Counted from the stretch's first letter, positions 10,001 through 19,305 are shown. The stretch is DNA of 64,000 bases from Motilimonas pumila (GCF_003596335.1 NZ_QZCH01000001.1:248001-312000), one strand, 5' to 3'. A program made the numbers and translations. Notes: generated by a model from the letters alone, not told the origin.

Positions 10001-10771
10001 CTAATAATCGGATTTAATCGTCTTTGTTTCAACACCGATAACCGCCAGCAAATCGCCTAATAAACTAGACGCACCAAATCTAAAGTGGCGACTATTAAGC
10101 CAGTTTGGTCCCATTAATCGCTCTGCTAACAGCAAATACTGCTGAGCTTGCTGGGCCGTTTTAACGCCGCCAGCCGCTTTAAAGCCTACATCCTTGCCGC
10201 TGGATTTGATAGCATTCAGCATGATTTCAGCAGACTCTAAAGTTGCGTTCACCGCCACTTTTCCTGTGCTGGTTTTAATAAAATCTGCCCCCGCGGCAAT
10301 GGCAATGTCACTCGCTTGTTGAATAAGCAAAGACGTGTCTAGCTCACCGCTTTCGATAATAACTTTTAGTGCTACAGCTTCGCCACAGGCTTTTTTACAC
10401 TCGGCCACCAGCTGATAACCAACCTCAACGTCCCCTCTCTGTAAGGCTTTATAGGGAAACACCACATCGACTTCATCTGCACCATAAGCAACAGCAGCTC
10501 GCGTCTCTGCCACTGCAATATCAATATCGTCGCCACCTTGGGGGAAGTTGGTTACGGTGGCCACTAAAACTTCCTTGGCTCCCATGTTAGCCAAGGTTTT
10601 TTTAGCAATCGGGACAAACCTTGGGTAAACGCACACGGCTGCGGTTGCTCCAACCGCAGTGCTCGCTTGATGACACAAGGCAACGACAATGTCTTCAGTA
10701 TCATTGTCGTTTAACGTAGTAAGATCCATCAAACCCAGCGCTTGCTGGGCATAGGGTAATAACTCAGACAT
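10001..10771 (-). CDS. deoC: deoxyribose-phosphate aldolase DeoC
   Basis: Class I aldolase splitting 2-deoxyribose-5-phosphate to glyceraldehyde-3-phosphate and acetaldehyde. The Schiff-base lysine lies in DFIKTSTGK, and the second active-site lysine in [10 protein letters not shown]. Length 256 residues, normal for the family. It sits 31 bases after the transporter gene and 50 before deoD, so the three are probably one salvage operon. deoA and deoB, which often share the operon, are absent here. Confidence 0.97.
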   Translation of the reverse strand: MSELLPYAQQALGLMDLTTLNDNDTEDIVVALCHQASTAVGATAAVCVYPRFVPIAKKTLANMGAKEVLVATVTNFPQGGDDIDIAVAETRAAVAYGADEVDVVFPYKALQRGDVEVGYQLVAECKKACGEAVALKVIIESGELDTSLLIQQASDIAIAAGADFIKTSTGKVAVNATLESAEIMLNAIKSSGKDVGFKAAGGVKTAQQAQQYLLLAERLMGPNWLNSRHFRFGASSLLGDLLAVIGVETKTIKSDY

Positions 10772-10802
10772 TTACGCCCACCTTATTGAATAAAAGCTGC
10801 AT

Positions 10803-12056
10803 TTAGCTCGCACCTAATGCCATAAATAAACCCGCCAGCGTCGCACTCATAAAATTAGACAAAGAGCCCGCGATGACAGCTCGAATGCCAAACTTGGCGA
10901 TGTCTGGACGACGGCTTGGCGCAATGGTGCCTAAGCCGCCGAGTAAAATCGCAATTGAAGAAAAGTTAGCAAAGCCACACAATGCAAAAGTCATAATCAC
11001 TTGAGTCTGGCCAGACAACCCTTCACGAATATCTACGAAGCTAAAATAAGCCACAAACTCATTCAATACCATCTTCTGGCCAATCAAACTGCCTGCTTGA
11101 ATAACTTCGCCGGCGGGCACGCCCATGACAAAAGCTAAAGGCGAAAAAATATACCCCAAAATGAGTTCTATAGTGATGTCTTGGTAGCCAACTAAGCCTC
11201 CGGTCCAACCAACTAAATTATTCAGCAAAGCGATTAAGCCAATAAAAGCCAGCAACATCGCGCCGACATTCAAAGCAAGCTGTAAACCAGAAGAAGCACC
11301 CGTGGCGGCAGCATCAATCACGTTAATGGGCTTAGCTTGGTCACCGCCCGCCTCTGCATCGGTTAAATTTTCAATCGGTTTACCGGTTTCAGGCACCATA
11401 ATTTTGGCCATTAACAAACCACCAGGAGCAGCCATAAACGAAGCTGCGATCAGGTATTTAATCTCAACACCTATGCCTGCTAGCGCGGCCAGTATTGAGC
11501 CCGCCACCGAAGCAAGCCCTCCAACCATCACCGCAAACAGCTCTGACTGGGTCATCTTCGCAACAAAAGGGCGCACCACTAAAGGCGCTTCAGTTTGACC
11601 AACAAAGATATTCGCCGTAGCAGAAAGTGACTCAGCACGGCTTGTTCCCAACATTTTTTCTAAGGCACCGCCAAAAATTTTGATGACCCACTGCATGATT
11701 CCCAGGTAATAAAGCACTGCCATAAAGGCAGAGAAAAAGATAATGACAGGCAGTACCCTAAAGGCAAAAATGAATCCGCCACCGCCAAACAGTTCAAACA
11801 TTTTATCGCTGACTAAGCCTGCAAATACAAAGTCCATACCGGCTTGAGCGCTGTCGATAACGCTTTGTACCAGGTTAGAAATAGCTTCAAGTACTTGTTG
11901 ACCAAATGGCACATACAAGACAAACGCGCCAAGGGCCAATTGAATAGCAAAAGCACCGCCTACGGTTCTCAGATTAATAGCCGAACGGTTGGTCGATAAT
12001 GCCAAGGCGATGGCTAACAACACCACAATGCCAACTAAGCCCATAAATATTTCCAT
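10803..12056 (-). CDS. NupC-type concentrative nucleoside transporter
   Basis: A 417-residue inner membrane symporter of the CNT family. It has the nucleoside-binding GQTEAPLVVRPF motif, the second-half VMGVPAGE and CGFANFSSIAI segments, and about ten hydrophobic stretches. First gene of a salvage run with deoC and deoD, so it should import deoxynucleosides for them. A perfect GTTAAGCGCTTAAC palindrome lies in its leader, 34 bases before the start. Confidence 0.95.
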   Translation of the reverse strand: MEIFMGLVGIVVLLAIALALSTNRSAINLRTVGGAFAIQLALGAFVLYVPFGQQVLEAISNLVQSVIDSAQAGMDFVFAGLVSDKMFELFGGGGFIFAFRVLPVIIFFSAFMAVLYYLGIMQWVIKIFGGALEKMLGTSRAESLSATANIFVGQTEAPLVVRPFVAKMTQSELFAVMVGGLASVAGSILAALAGIGVEIKYLIAASFMAAPGGLLMAKIMVPETGKPIENLTDAEAGGDQAKPINVIDAAATGASSGLQLALNVGAMLLAFIGLIALLNNLVGWTGGLVGYQDITIELILGYIFSPLAFVMGVPAGEVIQAGSLIGQKMVLNEFVAYFSFVDIREGLSGQTQVIMTFALCGFANFSSIAILLGGLGTIAPSRRPDIAKFGIRAVIAGSLSNFMSATLAGLFMALGAS

Positions 12057-12089
12057 AATGCACCCTATCTGTCAGAAATTGCGCCTCAA

Positions 12090-12103
12090 GTTAAGCGCTT
12101 AAC
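12090..12103. promoter_or_regulatory. candidate repressor operator upstream of nupC-deoCD
   Basis: A perfect 14-bp palindrome (GTTAAGCGCTTAAC) lies just downstream of a TATACT -10-like hexamer on the reverse strand (12112-12117), so a bound protein would block the start of transcription. The regulator is not known. Confidence 0.45.
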
Positions 12104-12228
12104 TGATGCTTAGTATAGGCAGCATCTGCTGGGCTTGCCGTGGCAAGCAAGCAAAAAGTAAACATATTTGATCATAAGCAAATTGTTCACAAACAAATAC
12201 TTATCCGTGAAAGATATGAATTAAAGCA

Positions 12229-13008
12229 TTACAGTAAGGATTTAAGACGCGGAAAAGCGGCGAGCGTATTTTGCCAAAGCGCCTCGCGTATCACAGCTTC
12301 CGGCTCAGGTCGTAAGCCACACAAACAGGAAACAATATTGGCCAAACGCTCCGGGCTATTTGCTTGCCCTTGAAACCCATTGACCGGCATATCTGGCGCG
12401 TCCGTTTCAAGCACCAGGGCATCTAATGGCAGGGATGCAACCGCTTGGCGCGTTTTATTTGCCCTTGGGTAAGTAATCACTCCGCCAATGCCTACCTTAA
12501 AGCCACGATCAATAAAGCTGCATGCCAATTCTTTTGACCCAGAGAAACCATGTAATACACCGCCAAGTTCAAAGCCTTTTAACGCTTGCAATAATTGATG
12601 CGCTGTTTTGCGCTGATGCAAGATAACCGGCAACTGAAATTCACTGGCAAGGTCTAATTGTCGTTGGAATATGACTTGTTGTAACGCCATGTCTATATCG
12701 ATGGCCGCGTCTAAGCCAATTTCGCCAACCGCAATTAAGGTGTTTGTTTTATTCGCAAGGTGCTGACGTAACACATCCAAATCATCGCTTTGCAAACGAG
12801 CAAGAAAATAGGGGTGCAAACCGAGGGCATAAAACACTTCAGGGTAGCGCTGGGATAACGTTTTAACTTGCTGCCATCGGCTTCGCTCAGTTCCTGGCAC
12901 CACTATGGCTGCGAGGGGTAAAGCTTGGCAACGACGTAAAATATTCGTGCGCGCATGATCAAACTCTGCAAAATCAAAGTGGCAGTGGCTATCAATCAGT
13001 GCTTTCAT
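12229..13008 (-). CDS. TatD family deoxyribonuclease (YjjV type)
   Basis: Metal-dependent TIM-barrel hydrolase of the TatD family, acting on DNA 3' ends in known relatives. Motifs are DSHCHFDF at the N-terminus, GEIGLD, PVILHQR, HGFSGS and LETDAPD near the end, together providing the metal ligands. The start at 13008 has AGGTGG upstream; an upstream in-frame codon at 13023 is less likely. An inverted-repeat element begins 22 bases before the start, so the native promoter may have been displaced. Confidence 0.93.
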   Translation of the reverse strand: MKALIDSHCHFDFAEFDHARTNILRRCQALPLAAIVVPGTERSRWQQVKTLSQRYPEVFYALGLHPYFLARLQSDDLDVLRQHLANKTNTLIAVGEIGLDAAIDIDMALQQVIFQRQLDLASEFQLPVILHQRKTAHQLLQALKGFELGGVLHGFSGSKELACSFIDRGFKVGIGGVITYPRANKTRQAVASLPLDALVLETDAPDMPVNGFQGQANSPERLANIVSCLCGLRPEPEAVIREALWQNTLAAFPRLKSLL

Positions 13009-13029
13009 TGAACCACCTTTCACCTTATT

Positions 13030-13260
13030 TAACCTGAACTCGGGATGATGAGTGTCGTAATTATATGATAAATAATAAAACTTTAATTAAGTACAAACTT
13101 ACCACTCCCGAAATAACCTAATTTTGCCACAATACTGATAGTTTGGTTCCTGTCAAGGCGGAGCCACATGTCCAATAGCCCGCTATTGGCAGTGGCGACA
13201 ACGCAGAAAGGGACCCAAATAGCTGTGTTGTGAGGCGCTGCTTATCCCGAGTTCAGGTTA
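13030..13260. repeat. 231-bp element with 17-bp perfect terminal inverted repeats (MITE-like)
   Basis: The 17-base sequence TAACCTGAACTCGGGAT at 13030-13046 recurs perfectly inverted at 13244-13260. The interior is non-coding and holds a further perfect hairpin, CCAATAG/CTATTGG. No transposase is present and I see no clear target duplication. It fills the space between tatD and the DUF2141 gene and supplies a spurious N-terminal extension to that gene's reading frame. Confidence 0.65.
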
Positions 13261-13295
13261 TTTACACATGGCTATCGCCATCAGGTATTGACCAG

Positions 13296-13706
13296 ATGAC
13301 CAAAACCTTCGCTTTTCTACTGGCGACCTCGCTTTCAAGCGCGGCACAAAGCGCCGAGCTCACGCTGATTATCAATAATGTCACCGACAACAGTCCATTG
13401 TCGATCACTTTTTACGACAATGAAGCTGACTTCTTATCCGACAACGTCGTACACCATTATTATCAAGCAGGCCAAAAAGGTACCACTAAAATAACATTCA
13501 ACAATCTGCCTGATAACAAACTTGCCTTCACCGTTTTTGCGGACCTAAATCGTAATAATCAGCTAGACCGTTCTTTTTTGGGGATTCCACAAGAGCCTTA
13601 TGCCTTCTCAAATAATGCCACTGGTACCATGGGACCAGCAGAGTTTAAAGACGCAAAATTTGACCCTAACGCCATGGCAAGCATGACGATCAACTTAATT
13701 GACTAG
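13296..13706 (+). CDS. DUF2141 secreted protein
   Basis: A 136-residue periplasmic protein of the DUF2141 family, function unknown. The start at 13296 gives MTKTFAFLLATSLSSAAQS followed by AEL, a clear signal peptide; the longer frame from 13230 begins inside the inverted-repeat element and is rejected. The family core is visible as FTVFADLNRNNQLDRSFLGIP and EPYAFSNNATG, in which the DLNRNNQLD stretch looks like a calcium-binding turn. Confidence 0.85.
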   Translation: MTKTFAFLLATSLSSAAQSAELTLIINNVTDNSPLSITFYDNEADFLSDNVVHHYYQAGQKGTTKITFNNLPDNKLAFTVFADLNRNNQLDRSFLGIPQEPYAFSNNATGTMGPAEFKDAKFDPNAMASMTINLID

Positions 13707-14284
13707 CGCTTTATGATTGCGAGCGCTTAGTAAGGTATAGCCTGCTAAGTACCATTCATAGTACTGGGGTTAAAGCTTTTTACATATGCCCTATTTCGCC
13801 TGACCATTCGGCGGATTCATCTTGTGTCTGCCACCTCACTTGAGGGCAGAAACCGTCATAAAACACTCGTTCACCCCATTCTACAGCCGCGCACTCAGCC
13901 ACGTCGTTTCACCCATCGGCGAAGGCATTGCCTCGACGGGCACTGAAAGCGGTGTTACCTGACCGTCTAGCCAAGGTAGTTCCAAACGTCTGCCCCTCTC
14001 ATAATCACCACCATCATTACGCTAGCCTGCGAAAGGAAGCGACTAGCCCTGGCTGCAGATTAGAGCGCCAAGACCAATAAAAATGGAGGTCAAGCTAGCC
14101 ACTTATAGGGTGTTTCACTGTACACACTTGGGTTCTGTGTTTTCCAAAAAGGCTAGCCTTTACAGGTAATGCCCAGACCCTCGCAGCACAACCAGGTGTT
14201 AAACTTTGCTGTCAACTACACGCCTCTGGCAAGACAGTTCATTGTTAGGCGCAGTTTTTCAATGCATCCAGAAATAATCCGGAT
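13707..14284. other. intergenic region without recognised gene
   Basis: About 580 bases between the DUF2141 gene and the prfC terminator. No reading frame with a ribosome binding site was seen. It contains CTTAG/CTAAG stem sequence just after the DUF2141 stop (near 13728), several GCTAGCC-type repeats, and a perfect AAAGGCTAGCCTTT palindrome at 14148-14161. It may be decayed coding or mobile DNA. Confidence 0.5.
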
Positions 14285-14312
14285 AAAAAAATAGCGCCTT
14301 CAAGGCGCTATT
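14285..14312 (-). terminator. intrinsic terminator after prfC
   Basis: A TAGCGCCTT/AAGGCGCTA stem followed on the reverse strand by seven T, 22 bases beyond the prfC stop. Confidence 0.93.
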
Positions 14313-14333
14313 AATTTGTTTAACTCTCGGGAA

Positions 14334-15923
14334 TTAATGTTCCCGCGTTTTCCTAAACTCAACGTCAGGATAACGCTCTGTGGCTAGGTTCAAGTTCACC
14401 ATGGTCGGCGCGATATACGTCAAATTATCACCGCCATCCAAAGCGAGGTTGTCATAGGCTTTTTTCTCAAACTCATTCATCTTGGTGGTGTTTTCGCTGC
14501 CCACCCAACGCGCTGTTGCCACGCTAATACTTTCGTATATAGCTTCCACCTTGTACTCAGTTTTAAGACGCGCTGTCACCACTTCAAACTGCAGCACACC
14601 TACTGCGCCAACGATTAAATCATTATTTCGCAGCGGCCTAAATACCTGTACAGCCCCCTCTTCAGACAACTGCACTAAACCTTTCAAAAGCTGCTTTTGT
14701 TTAAGCGGATCTTTCAGACGAATACGACGGAACATTTCCGGCGCAAAGTTAGGTATACCAGTAAATTTGAGCTCTTCGCCTTGGCTAAAGGTATCACCAA
14801 TTTGAATGGTTCCGTGGTTATGCAAACCGATAATATCACCGGCAAAAGCTTCCTCTGCCGCGCTGCGGTCGCCCGCCATAAAAGTCACCGCATCAGAAAC
14901 AGCAATGTCTTTGCCTAGACGTACGTGGCGCATTTTCATGCCTTTTTGGTATTTACCGGACACAATACGCATAAACGCAATGCGGTCGCGATGTTTAGGG
15001 TCCATATTTGCTTGAATTTTAAATACGAAACCGGTGAACTTTTCTTCGCTAGCCGCGACTTCACGATCTTTGCTGGCGCGAGACATCGGCGCTGGCGCCC
15101 ATTCGGTTAAACCTTCCAGCATATGATCTACGCCAAAGTTACCTAACGCAGTACCAAAGTATACCGGCGTTAGCTCGCCGCTTAAAAATAACTCTAGGTC
15201 AAACTCACTGGAGGCTCCTTGCACTAGCTCCACTTCATCACGTAAAGTGGCAGCGAGTTCATCGCCTACAGCAGCATCAATCTCTGGGTTATCAATCCCT
15301 TTGATGGTTTTGACGTCTTGAATGGTATGACCTTGACCCGTTTGATACAGAATCACTTCGTCGCGGTGCAGGTGATACACGCCTTTAAATTCTTTACCAC
15401 AACCAATCGGCCAAGTGATAGGCGCACAAAGCATATTAAGCTCAGTTTCAACCTCATCCATCACTTCCATTGGGTCGCGGATGTCACGGTCCAATTTGTT
15501 CATAAAGGTCACAATGGGCGTGTCTCTTAATCGTGTCACTTCCATTAGCTTACGAGTGCGGTCCTCGACACCTTTGGCAGCGTCAATGACCATCAAACAT
15601 GAATCAACCGCGGTCAGGGTACGATAGGTATCTTCCGAGAAATCTTCGTGTCCAGGGGTATCAAGTAGATTAACCAGTCGGTCGTTAAAAGGAAATTGCA
15701 TCACCGAAGTGGTTACCGAAATACCCCGCTCCTTTTCCATTTCCATCCAGTCAGACTTAGCGTGTTGCGCGCTGCCTCGGCCTTTTACCGTACCCGCAGT
15801 TTGGATCGCGCGGCCAAATAATAAGACCTTTTCAGTAATCGTGGTTTTACCCGCATCCGGGTGAGAGATGATAGCAAAGGTTCTTCGCTTATTGATTTCA
15901 TTAAGAAAATCTTGGTTTGCCAT
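14334..15923 (-). CDS. prfC: peptide chain release factor 3 (RF3), ICE-host hybrid
   Basis: GTPase that recycles RF1 and RF2 after termination. The 529-residue product has the G1 loop [10 protein letters not shown]3 [10 protein letters not shown]4 MNKLDRD and the EF-Tu-like second domain; length is normal. prfC is the insertion site of SXT/R391 ICEs, and the right end of such an element begins upstream of this gene. The known arrangement is that the element supplies the promoter and the first codons, so the N-terminus ([14 protein letters not shown]) is probably ICE-derived and the rest chromosomal. The reading frame is intact across the junction. No strong ribosome binding site is visible. 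Confidence 0.96.
   Translation of the reverse strand: MANQDFLNEINKRRTFAIISHPDAGKTTITEKVLLFGRAIQTAGTVKGRGSAQHAKSDWMEMEKERGISVTTSVMQFPFNDRLVNLLDTPGHEDFSEDTYRTLTAVDSCLMVIDAAKGVEDRTRKLMEVTRLRDTPIVTFMNKLDRDIRDPMEVMDEVETELNMLCAPITWPIGCGKEFKGVYHLHRDEVILYQTGQGHTIQDVKTIKGIDNPEIDAAVGDELAATLRDEVELVQGASSEFDLELFLSGELTPVYFGTALGNFGVDHMLEGLTEWAPAPMSRASKDREVAASEEKFTGFVFKIQANMDPKHRDRIAFMRIVSGKYQKGMKMRHVRLGKDIAVSDAVTFMAGDRSAAEEAFAGDIIGLHNHGTIQIGDTFSQGEELKFTGIPNFAPEMFRRIRLKDPLKQKQLLKGLVQLSEEGAVQVFRPLRNNDLIVGAVGVLQFEVVTARLKTEYKVEAIYESISVATARWVGSENTTKMNEFEKKAYDNLALDGGDNLTYIAPTMVNLNLATERYPDVEFRKTREH
15830..15880. other. probable attR, right junction of the SXT/R391-type ICE
   Basis: Integration in this family occurs in the 5' end of prfC. 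Here intact prfC is followed directly by setR and the rest of an SXT-like right end, so the crossover must lie within the first codons of prfC, most likely in the conserved segment encoding [10 protein letters not shown]. The exact core cannot be fixed without the left junction or an empty site. The 256 bases from 15924 to setR contain no gene; two TTTGTACAC repeats lie at about 15940-15960. Confidence 0.6.
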
Positions 15924-16179
15924 GTATAAATTCTTTTAGTTTGTACACGGATTTGTACACACTTTTGGAAGTACTCTCTTTTCAGTTCTTCGCTTGTCAA
16001 ATCCGTCGTGTTAATCGTAATTGGCCGCTATTTTCGCTGATCTTGACTTTATAAACAATCAATGGTTATCTAATCGGTTACCATTTACTCTCAGCGTGCG
16101 CCAATGCTCAGTTGTAGCTGTTTGCAATCGTTGCTTCTTCAGCTCATGAACAACTGTGGCTAAACCACAAATTCCTTCG

Positions 16180-16827
16180 CTACCAGAAATCGATGATAGC
16201 TTGTCGTACTACACCGATGATGGTGCAGTTGCCGTTGATCGGTATTGCAGGGTATTGCGGGTTCAAAGGTTTTAGGTACTTCTGTTCACCATCAATAACT
16301 AACTGCTTAAAGGTTGCTTCTTTCGAATCATCCAAACGCGCAACAACCAATGAACCTGAAGAGTACGGTAACTCAGGATCAACAACGATCACTGCCCCCT
16401 CAGGTATGGATTTTTTTCCGCTTGGATTTTCCATACTGTCGCCTTTTACGCGAAGTGCGAAACAACCCTCATGTGCTTTCCCAGTGACTTCACGCCACTC
16501 CTCAGCATCTTCATGGGCAAATCCCTCCGCTATTTCAGTCCAATCACCGGCCTGAACCCAGTTAATGAGAGGAATTCTTCCCTTAATATCAGGCCCGACT
16601 TCTACATTACCGACCCCCAAGCCAATCTCGCCATCACCTGTGGCGAGCCAATGAGCATTCACGCGAAGCGCCTCCGCGATCTGCATGGTGTAACGAGACC
16701 TAGCCGATTTACCAGAGCAAATCTGGCTGATCGACTGCTGTTTGATACCAATGCGACGAGCCAACTCAGACTGAGTCACCCCAGTAAGCTGCAAGGCATG
16801 GTTTAGTCGTTCGGATAAAGTTTTCAT
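16180..16827 (-). CDS. setR: SetR, CI-like repressor of the ICE
   Basis: Represses the setC/setD activation operon; RecA-stimulated self-cleavage after DNA damage relieves repression in this family. The 215 residues (same length as SXT SetR) contain an N-terminal helix-turn-helix (QSELARRIGIKQQSISQICSG, about 19-39), a predicted Ala93-Gly94 cleavage site in WVQAGDW, and the LexA-type dyad Ser131 (GDSM) and Lys174 (ATFK). It diverges from croS, with operators between them. Confidence 0.95.
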   Translation of the reverse strand: MKTLSERLNHALQLTGVTQSELARRIGIKQQSISQICSGKSARSRYTMQIAEALRVNAHWLATGDGEIGLGVGNVEVGPDIKGRIPLINWVQAGDWTEIAEGFAHEDAEEWREVTGKAHEGCFALRVKGDSMENPSGKKSIPEGAVIVVDPELPYSSGSLVVARLDDSKEATFKQLVIDGEQKYLKPLNPQYPAIPINGNCTIIGVVRQAIIDFW

Positions 16828-16838
16828 AAGCCCGTATT

Positions 16839-16934
16839 CTACAAATAAAACTGTAGCCTTTCAACAATTTTAACTGTTGACTTACCTACAGTTTAAACTG
16901 TAACATTCGATCTTGTAACAGTTATTATTGTAAC
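16839..16934. promoter_or_regulatory. SetR/CroS operator region with four related palindromes
   Basis: Four related sites lie between setR and croS: 16839-16856 (CTACAAATAAAACTGTAG), 16862-16879 (CAACAATTTTAACTGTTG), 16887-16902 (TACAGTTTAAACTGTA, a perfect palindrome) and about 16914-16934 (TAACAGTTATTATTGTAAC). They share ACA(A/G)TT-like half sites. The SXT/R391 family is known to have a multi-operator lambda-like switch in this gap. Confidence 0.85.
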
Positions 16935-16944
16935 AGGAGACGGT

Positions 16945-17196
16945 ATGGAAGTGTTCAACACGACACAAAAACATCTCCGCCGTGCCATTGACTTGGTCGG
17001 CGGGCAATCAGCATTAGCACGAGCCATCAACTCAAAACAGCAAAACGTCTGGTTTTGGTTGAATAAATCAGGGCGTGTTCCCGCTGAATTCGTTTTACCC
17101 ATCGAACAAGCTACGCAAGGACAGGTAACCCGATCCCAGTTAAGACCGGACATCTATCCCGAATGCCCAAGCGAGCTGAAAGCCAGTAACCAGTAG
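16945..17196 (+). CDS. croS: CroS, Cro-like regulator
   Basis: An 83-residue DNA-binding protein of the YdaS/Cro type, with a helix-turn-helix in SALARAINSKQQNVWFWLNK (about residues 22-41). It is the first gene of the rightward operon opposite setR and should repress setR transcription in the lambda-like switch of SXT/R391 ICEs. GGAGACGG lies just before the start. The position and length match croS of this family. Confidence 0.88.
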   Translation: MEVFNTTQKHLRRAIDLVGGQSALARAINSKQQNVWFWLNKSGRVPAEFVLPIEQATQGQVTRSQLRPDIYPECPSELKASNQ

Positions 17197-17251
17197 GATT
17201 AAGGGCAAATAATGGTCAGCATTTTACGTAAACACAAAAGCGAGTACCTCC

Positions 17252-18121
17252 ATGCGTGATTATGGCAAGGTCTATACCCGCTTTTGGCTAAAGCAAAACG
17301 TTTTGTCCTGGAGTGACTCAGCGAAGTTGCTAGGACTGTATTTGCTTACATGCCCACATTGTAATTTGCTTGGCTGCTTTCGATTGCCGATTGGTTACGT
17401 TGCTTCTGACTTGAACTGGGATGAGCAACAGGTTGCCAAGGCTCTTAATGAGTTAGAACAAGATCAGTTCCTCATTCGTTGCGAGGAATCCGGTTGGACT
17501 TTGATTCGGAGCTTTCTGAAGCACAACCCAATCGAAAACCCAAACCAAGGTAAAGCAGCCTTTCGGTTGCTTAAAGATGTACCTGCCGACTTCATTGGTA
17601 TGGCATCGCTTTTGAAATCTCTTGCCGCTTTTCAAGCTCGGCTACCAGAAGAATTTTCATCATTGTTTATGCCTGATGGCAACCCGGTAAGGGACTCTCA
17701 ACGGTCGGATGACTCTGAGAGAAGCAATAAACCAACAGTTAAAACTGTTGACCAGATACAGTTTGAAGACTTCTGGGATGTACAAATACGCAAAGAAAAA
17801 AAAGCAAAAGCCAAAGAAGAATGGCTACGCATGGGCCTCAATGAAGACCATGAACTCGCCTTGGAAGTGCTAACACGCTGGAAAGAGCAACGAGACAACC
17901 GATTGCAGTATCAAGATCGGACTAAGACCCCTATGCCACATAACTGGCTTTTAAACCGGCAATGGGAAGACGAGTACGTTCGCATTGATGAAGTACAGCA
18001 ATCATCGACGAGCCTAAAGGGCAGCAATCACCAATTGAATATTGAAGAAAGCAATCGCCGCATTGCTGAAAGCTGGGCCGGACCAGGTATTCGGGAGGTT
18101 CGTTCAAGTGCAGGAGGTTGA
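17252..18121 (+). CDS. conserved SXT/R391 protein, replication-protein-like winged helix
   Basis: A 289-residue protein in the croS-setDC operon. The N-terminal half (about 1-110) resembles the winged-helix domain of phage replication initiators and DnaD/DnaT-like loaders (AKLLGLYLLTCPHCNLLGCF, then DLNWDEQQVAKALNELEQ). The C-terminal half is charged, with a second helical domain around FWDVQIRKEKKAKAKEEW. Function in ICEs is not established, so I give no symbol. A SetR-operator-like palindrome lies inside it at 17733-17750. Confidence 0.7.
   Translation: MRDYGKVYTRFWLKQNVLSWSDSAKLLGLYLLTCPHCNLLGCFRLPIGYVASDLNWDEQQVAKALNELEQDQFLIRCEESGWTLIRSFLKHNPIENPNQGKAAFRLLKDVPADFIGMASLLKSLAAFQARLPEEFSSLFMPDGNPVRDSQRSDDSERSNKPTVKTVDQIQFEDFWDVQIRKEKKAKAKEEWLRMGLNEDHELALEVLTRWKEQRDNRLQYQDRTKTPMPHNWLLNRQWEDEYVRIDEVQQSSTSLKGSNHQLNIEESNRRIAESWAGPGIREVRSSAGG
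17733..17750. promoter_or_regulatory. SetR-operator-like palindrome inside a coding sequence
   Basis: CAACAGTTAAAACTGTTG has 8-bp perfect arms around two bases and closely matches the SetR operator at 16862-16879 (CAACAATTTTAACTGTTG). It lies about 850 bases from the main operator cluster, within the second gene of the operon that SetR represses. Confidence 0.5.
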
Positions 18122-18770
18122 TAAACGCGAGTTTGCTGAAGTTTGGGGAGCTGCTTGGGCCATGTATGGCAAAAGCGTATCACCACAATTGCTATCCATC
18201 GCATTTGAAGCCCTTCGTGCTTATAGCATTGAAGCAGTGAGAATCGGTCTGACTCGGCATATTCAATCACCGGATACTGGGCAATTTTTTCCAAAGCCCG
18301 CTGACGTCATCAAGCATATCGATGGCAACTCGGGTTCAAGAGCCATGGTTGCTTGGAACAAAGTTGACAAGGCTGTTCGTCAGGTTGGCGCTTGGACATC
18401 CGTGATGTTTGACGATGCGCTTATTCACCGCGTGATTTCAGACATGGGGGGATGGGTTGAACTCTGCAAGGTTGACGACAGGGAATACCCCTTTAAGCAA
18501 AAAGAGTTTTTAACACGCTACCAGGCTTACTTACTGCGGGACGAAGTGGGTGAATACCCAAGGCTATTACAGGGTATTGCAGACCATCAGAACCAGCAAA
18601 AAGGATTTGATATGCAAGCGCCGGTTGCCGTGGGCGACTGGTCAAAAGCAGCACAAGTTTATACAAGAGGCATCACCGACTTTAGCGCAGTGCCTTTGAA
18701 AAGAATAAGCCCGAAAGCCATTCAGGCGCTTCTCGGGAATCAATTAGAGGACAAAAATGAAAACGATTAA
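18108..18770 (+). CDS. conserved SXT/R391 protein (replication protein P-like)
   Basis: About 220 residues, the third gene of the croS operon, overlapping its neighbours at both ends. The start is probably GTG at 18108, with GGGAGG eight bases upstream; a longer frame begins with a weak TTG at 18042. The region FAEVWGAAWAMYGKSVSPQLLSIAFEALRAYSIEAV and FFPKPADVIKHIDGN resembles phage replication protein P/helicase-loader sequences. The function here is not known. Confidence 0.72.
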   Translation: MQEVDKREFAEVWGAAWAMYGKSVSPQLLSIAFEALRAYSIEAVRIGLTRHIQSPDTGQFFPKPADVIKHIDGNSGSRAMVAWNKVDKAVRQVGAWTSVMFDDALIHRVISDMGGWVELCKVDDREYPFKQKEFLTRYQAYLLRDEVGEYPRLLQGIADHQNQQKGFDMQAPVAVGDWSKAAQVYTRGITDFSAVPLKRISPKAIQALLGNQLEDKNEND

Positions 18771-19305
18771 AACAAAAACCATTGCCCTAGTGATAGCCAT
18801 GTCCGCAAGCACTTCAGTCTATGCGTTTCCGGGCTATCAGTGGGAAAAAGCAGCACAAAGCGTTGGTATTGATCCAGTCATGCTCTACGCCGTTGCCTTG
18901 GCTGAGTCGGCCTCACATCGTGGTCTCAACATGACCAGTCCATGGCCATACGCAATTCGCAATGGTTCAAACGCAACCTACGCCAAATCTAAGACAGAAG
19001 CAGAGCAACTGTTAAACCAGGCACTGCAAGAGAGTGAAAAATATCAGCTCGATATTGGCCTTATGCAAATCAATTTGCATTGGCATGGGCATCGGGTGAG
19101 CTCAGCAGCGGAACTGCTAGACCCCATCACCAACCTTACGGTCGGCTCCAGTATTCTGGCCGAAGCAATCAAGTCTTCACCAAATGATTTAGAGCTTGGC
19201 ATAGGCCGCTATCACAGTTGGAACGAAGAGCGTGCACGCTGGTATGGGCAAAGAGTGCTTTCTATCTATCGCAATATTTTACATGAACTGGAGGTCCGTC
19301 AATGA
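18757..19305 (+). CDS. lytic transglycosylase-like protein
   Basis: A 182-residue secreted protein: signal peptide to about residue 23 (STSVYA/F), then a goose-lysozyme/SLT-type fold with the catalytic glutamate expected in LYAVALAESASHRG and the family motif DIGLMQINLHWHG. It should open peptidoglycan locally for the transfer apparatus. It overlaps the preceding gene by 14 bases and setD by 4, so it is translated as part of the activator operon, as in SXT (s082 position). Confidence 0.88.
   Translation: MKTIKTKTIALVIAMSASTSVYAFPGYQWEKAAQSVGIDPVMLYAVALAESASHRGLNMTSPWPYAIRNGSNATYAKSKTEAEQLLNQALQESEKYQLDIGLMQINLHWHGHRVSSAAELLDPITNLTVGSSILAEAIKSSPNDLELGIGRYHSWNEERARWYGQRVLSIYRNILHELEVRQ

Noticed and set aside
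13230-13295. N-terminal extension of the DUF2141 protein
   Set aside because: It begins within the terminal repeat of the inverted-repeat element and would hide the signal peptide.
14236-14260. Integron attC-like end (GTTAGGC near 14244) in the long gap before prfC
   Set aside because: Only one core-like site is present and I found no properly spaced partner core or integrase, so it is probably chance.
15785-16000. Reading frame overlapping the prfC start on the same strand
   Set aside because: It is a shifted frame across the start of prfC and its leader, without its own ribosome binding site.
18042-18108. Longer N-terminus for the third gene of the croS operon
   Set aside because: It needs a TTG start well inside the previous gene; the GTG at 18108 has GGGAGG at the right distance.
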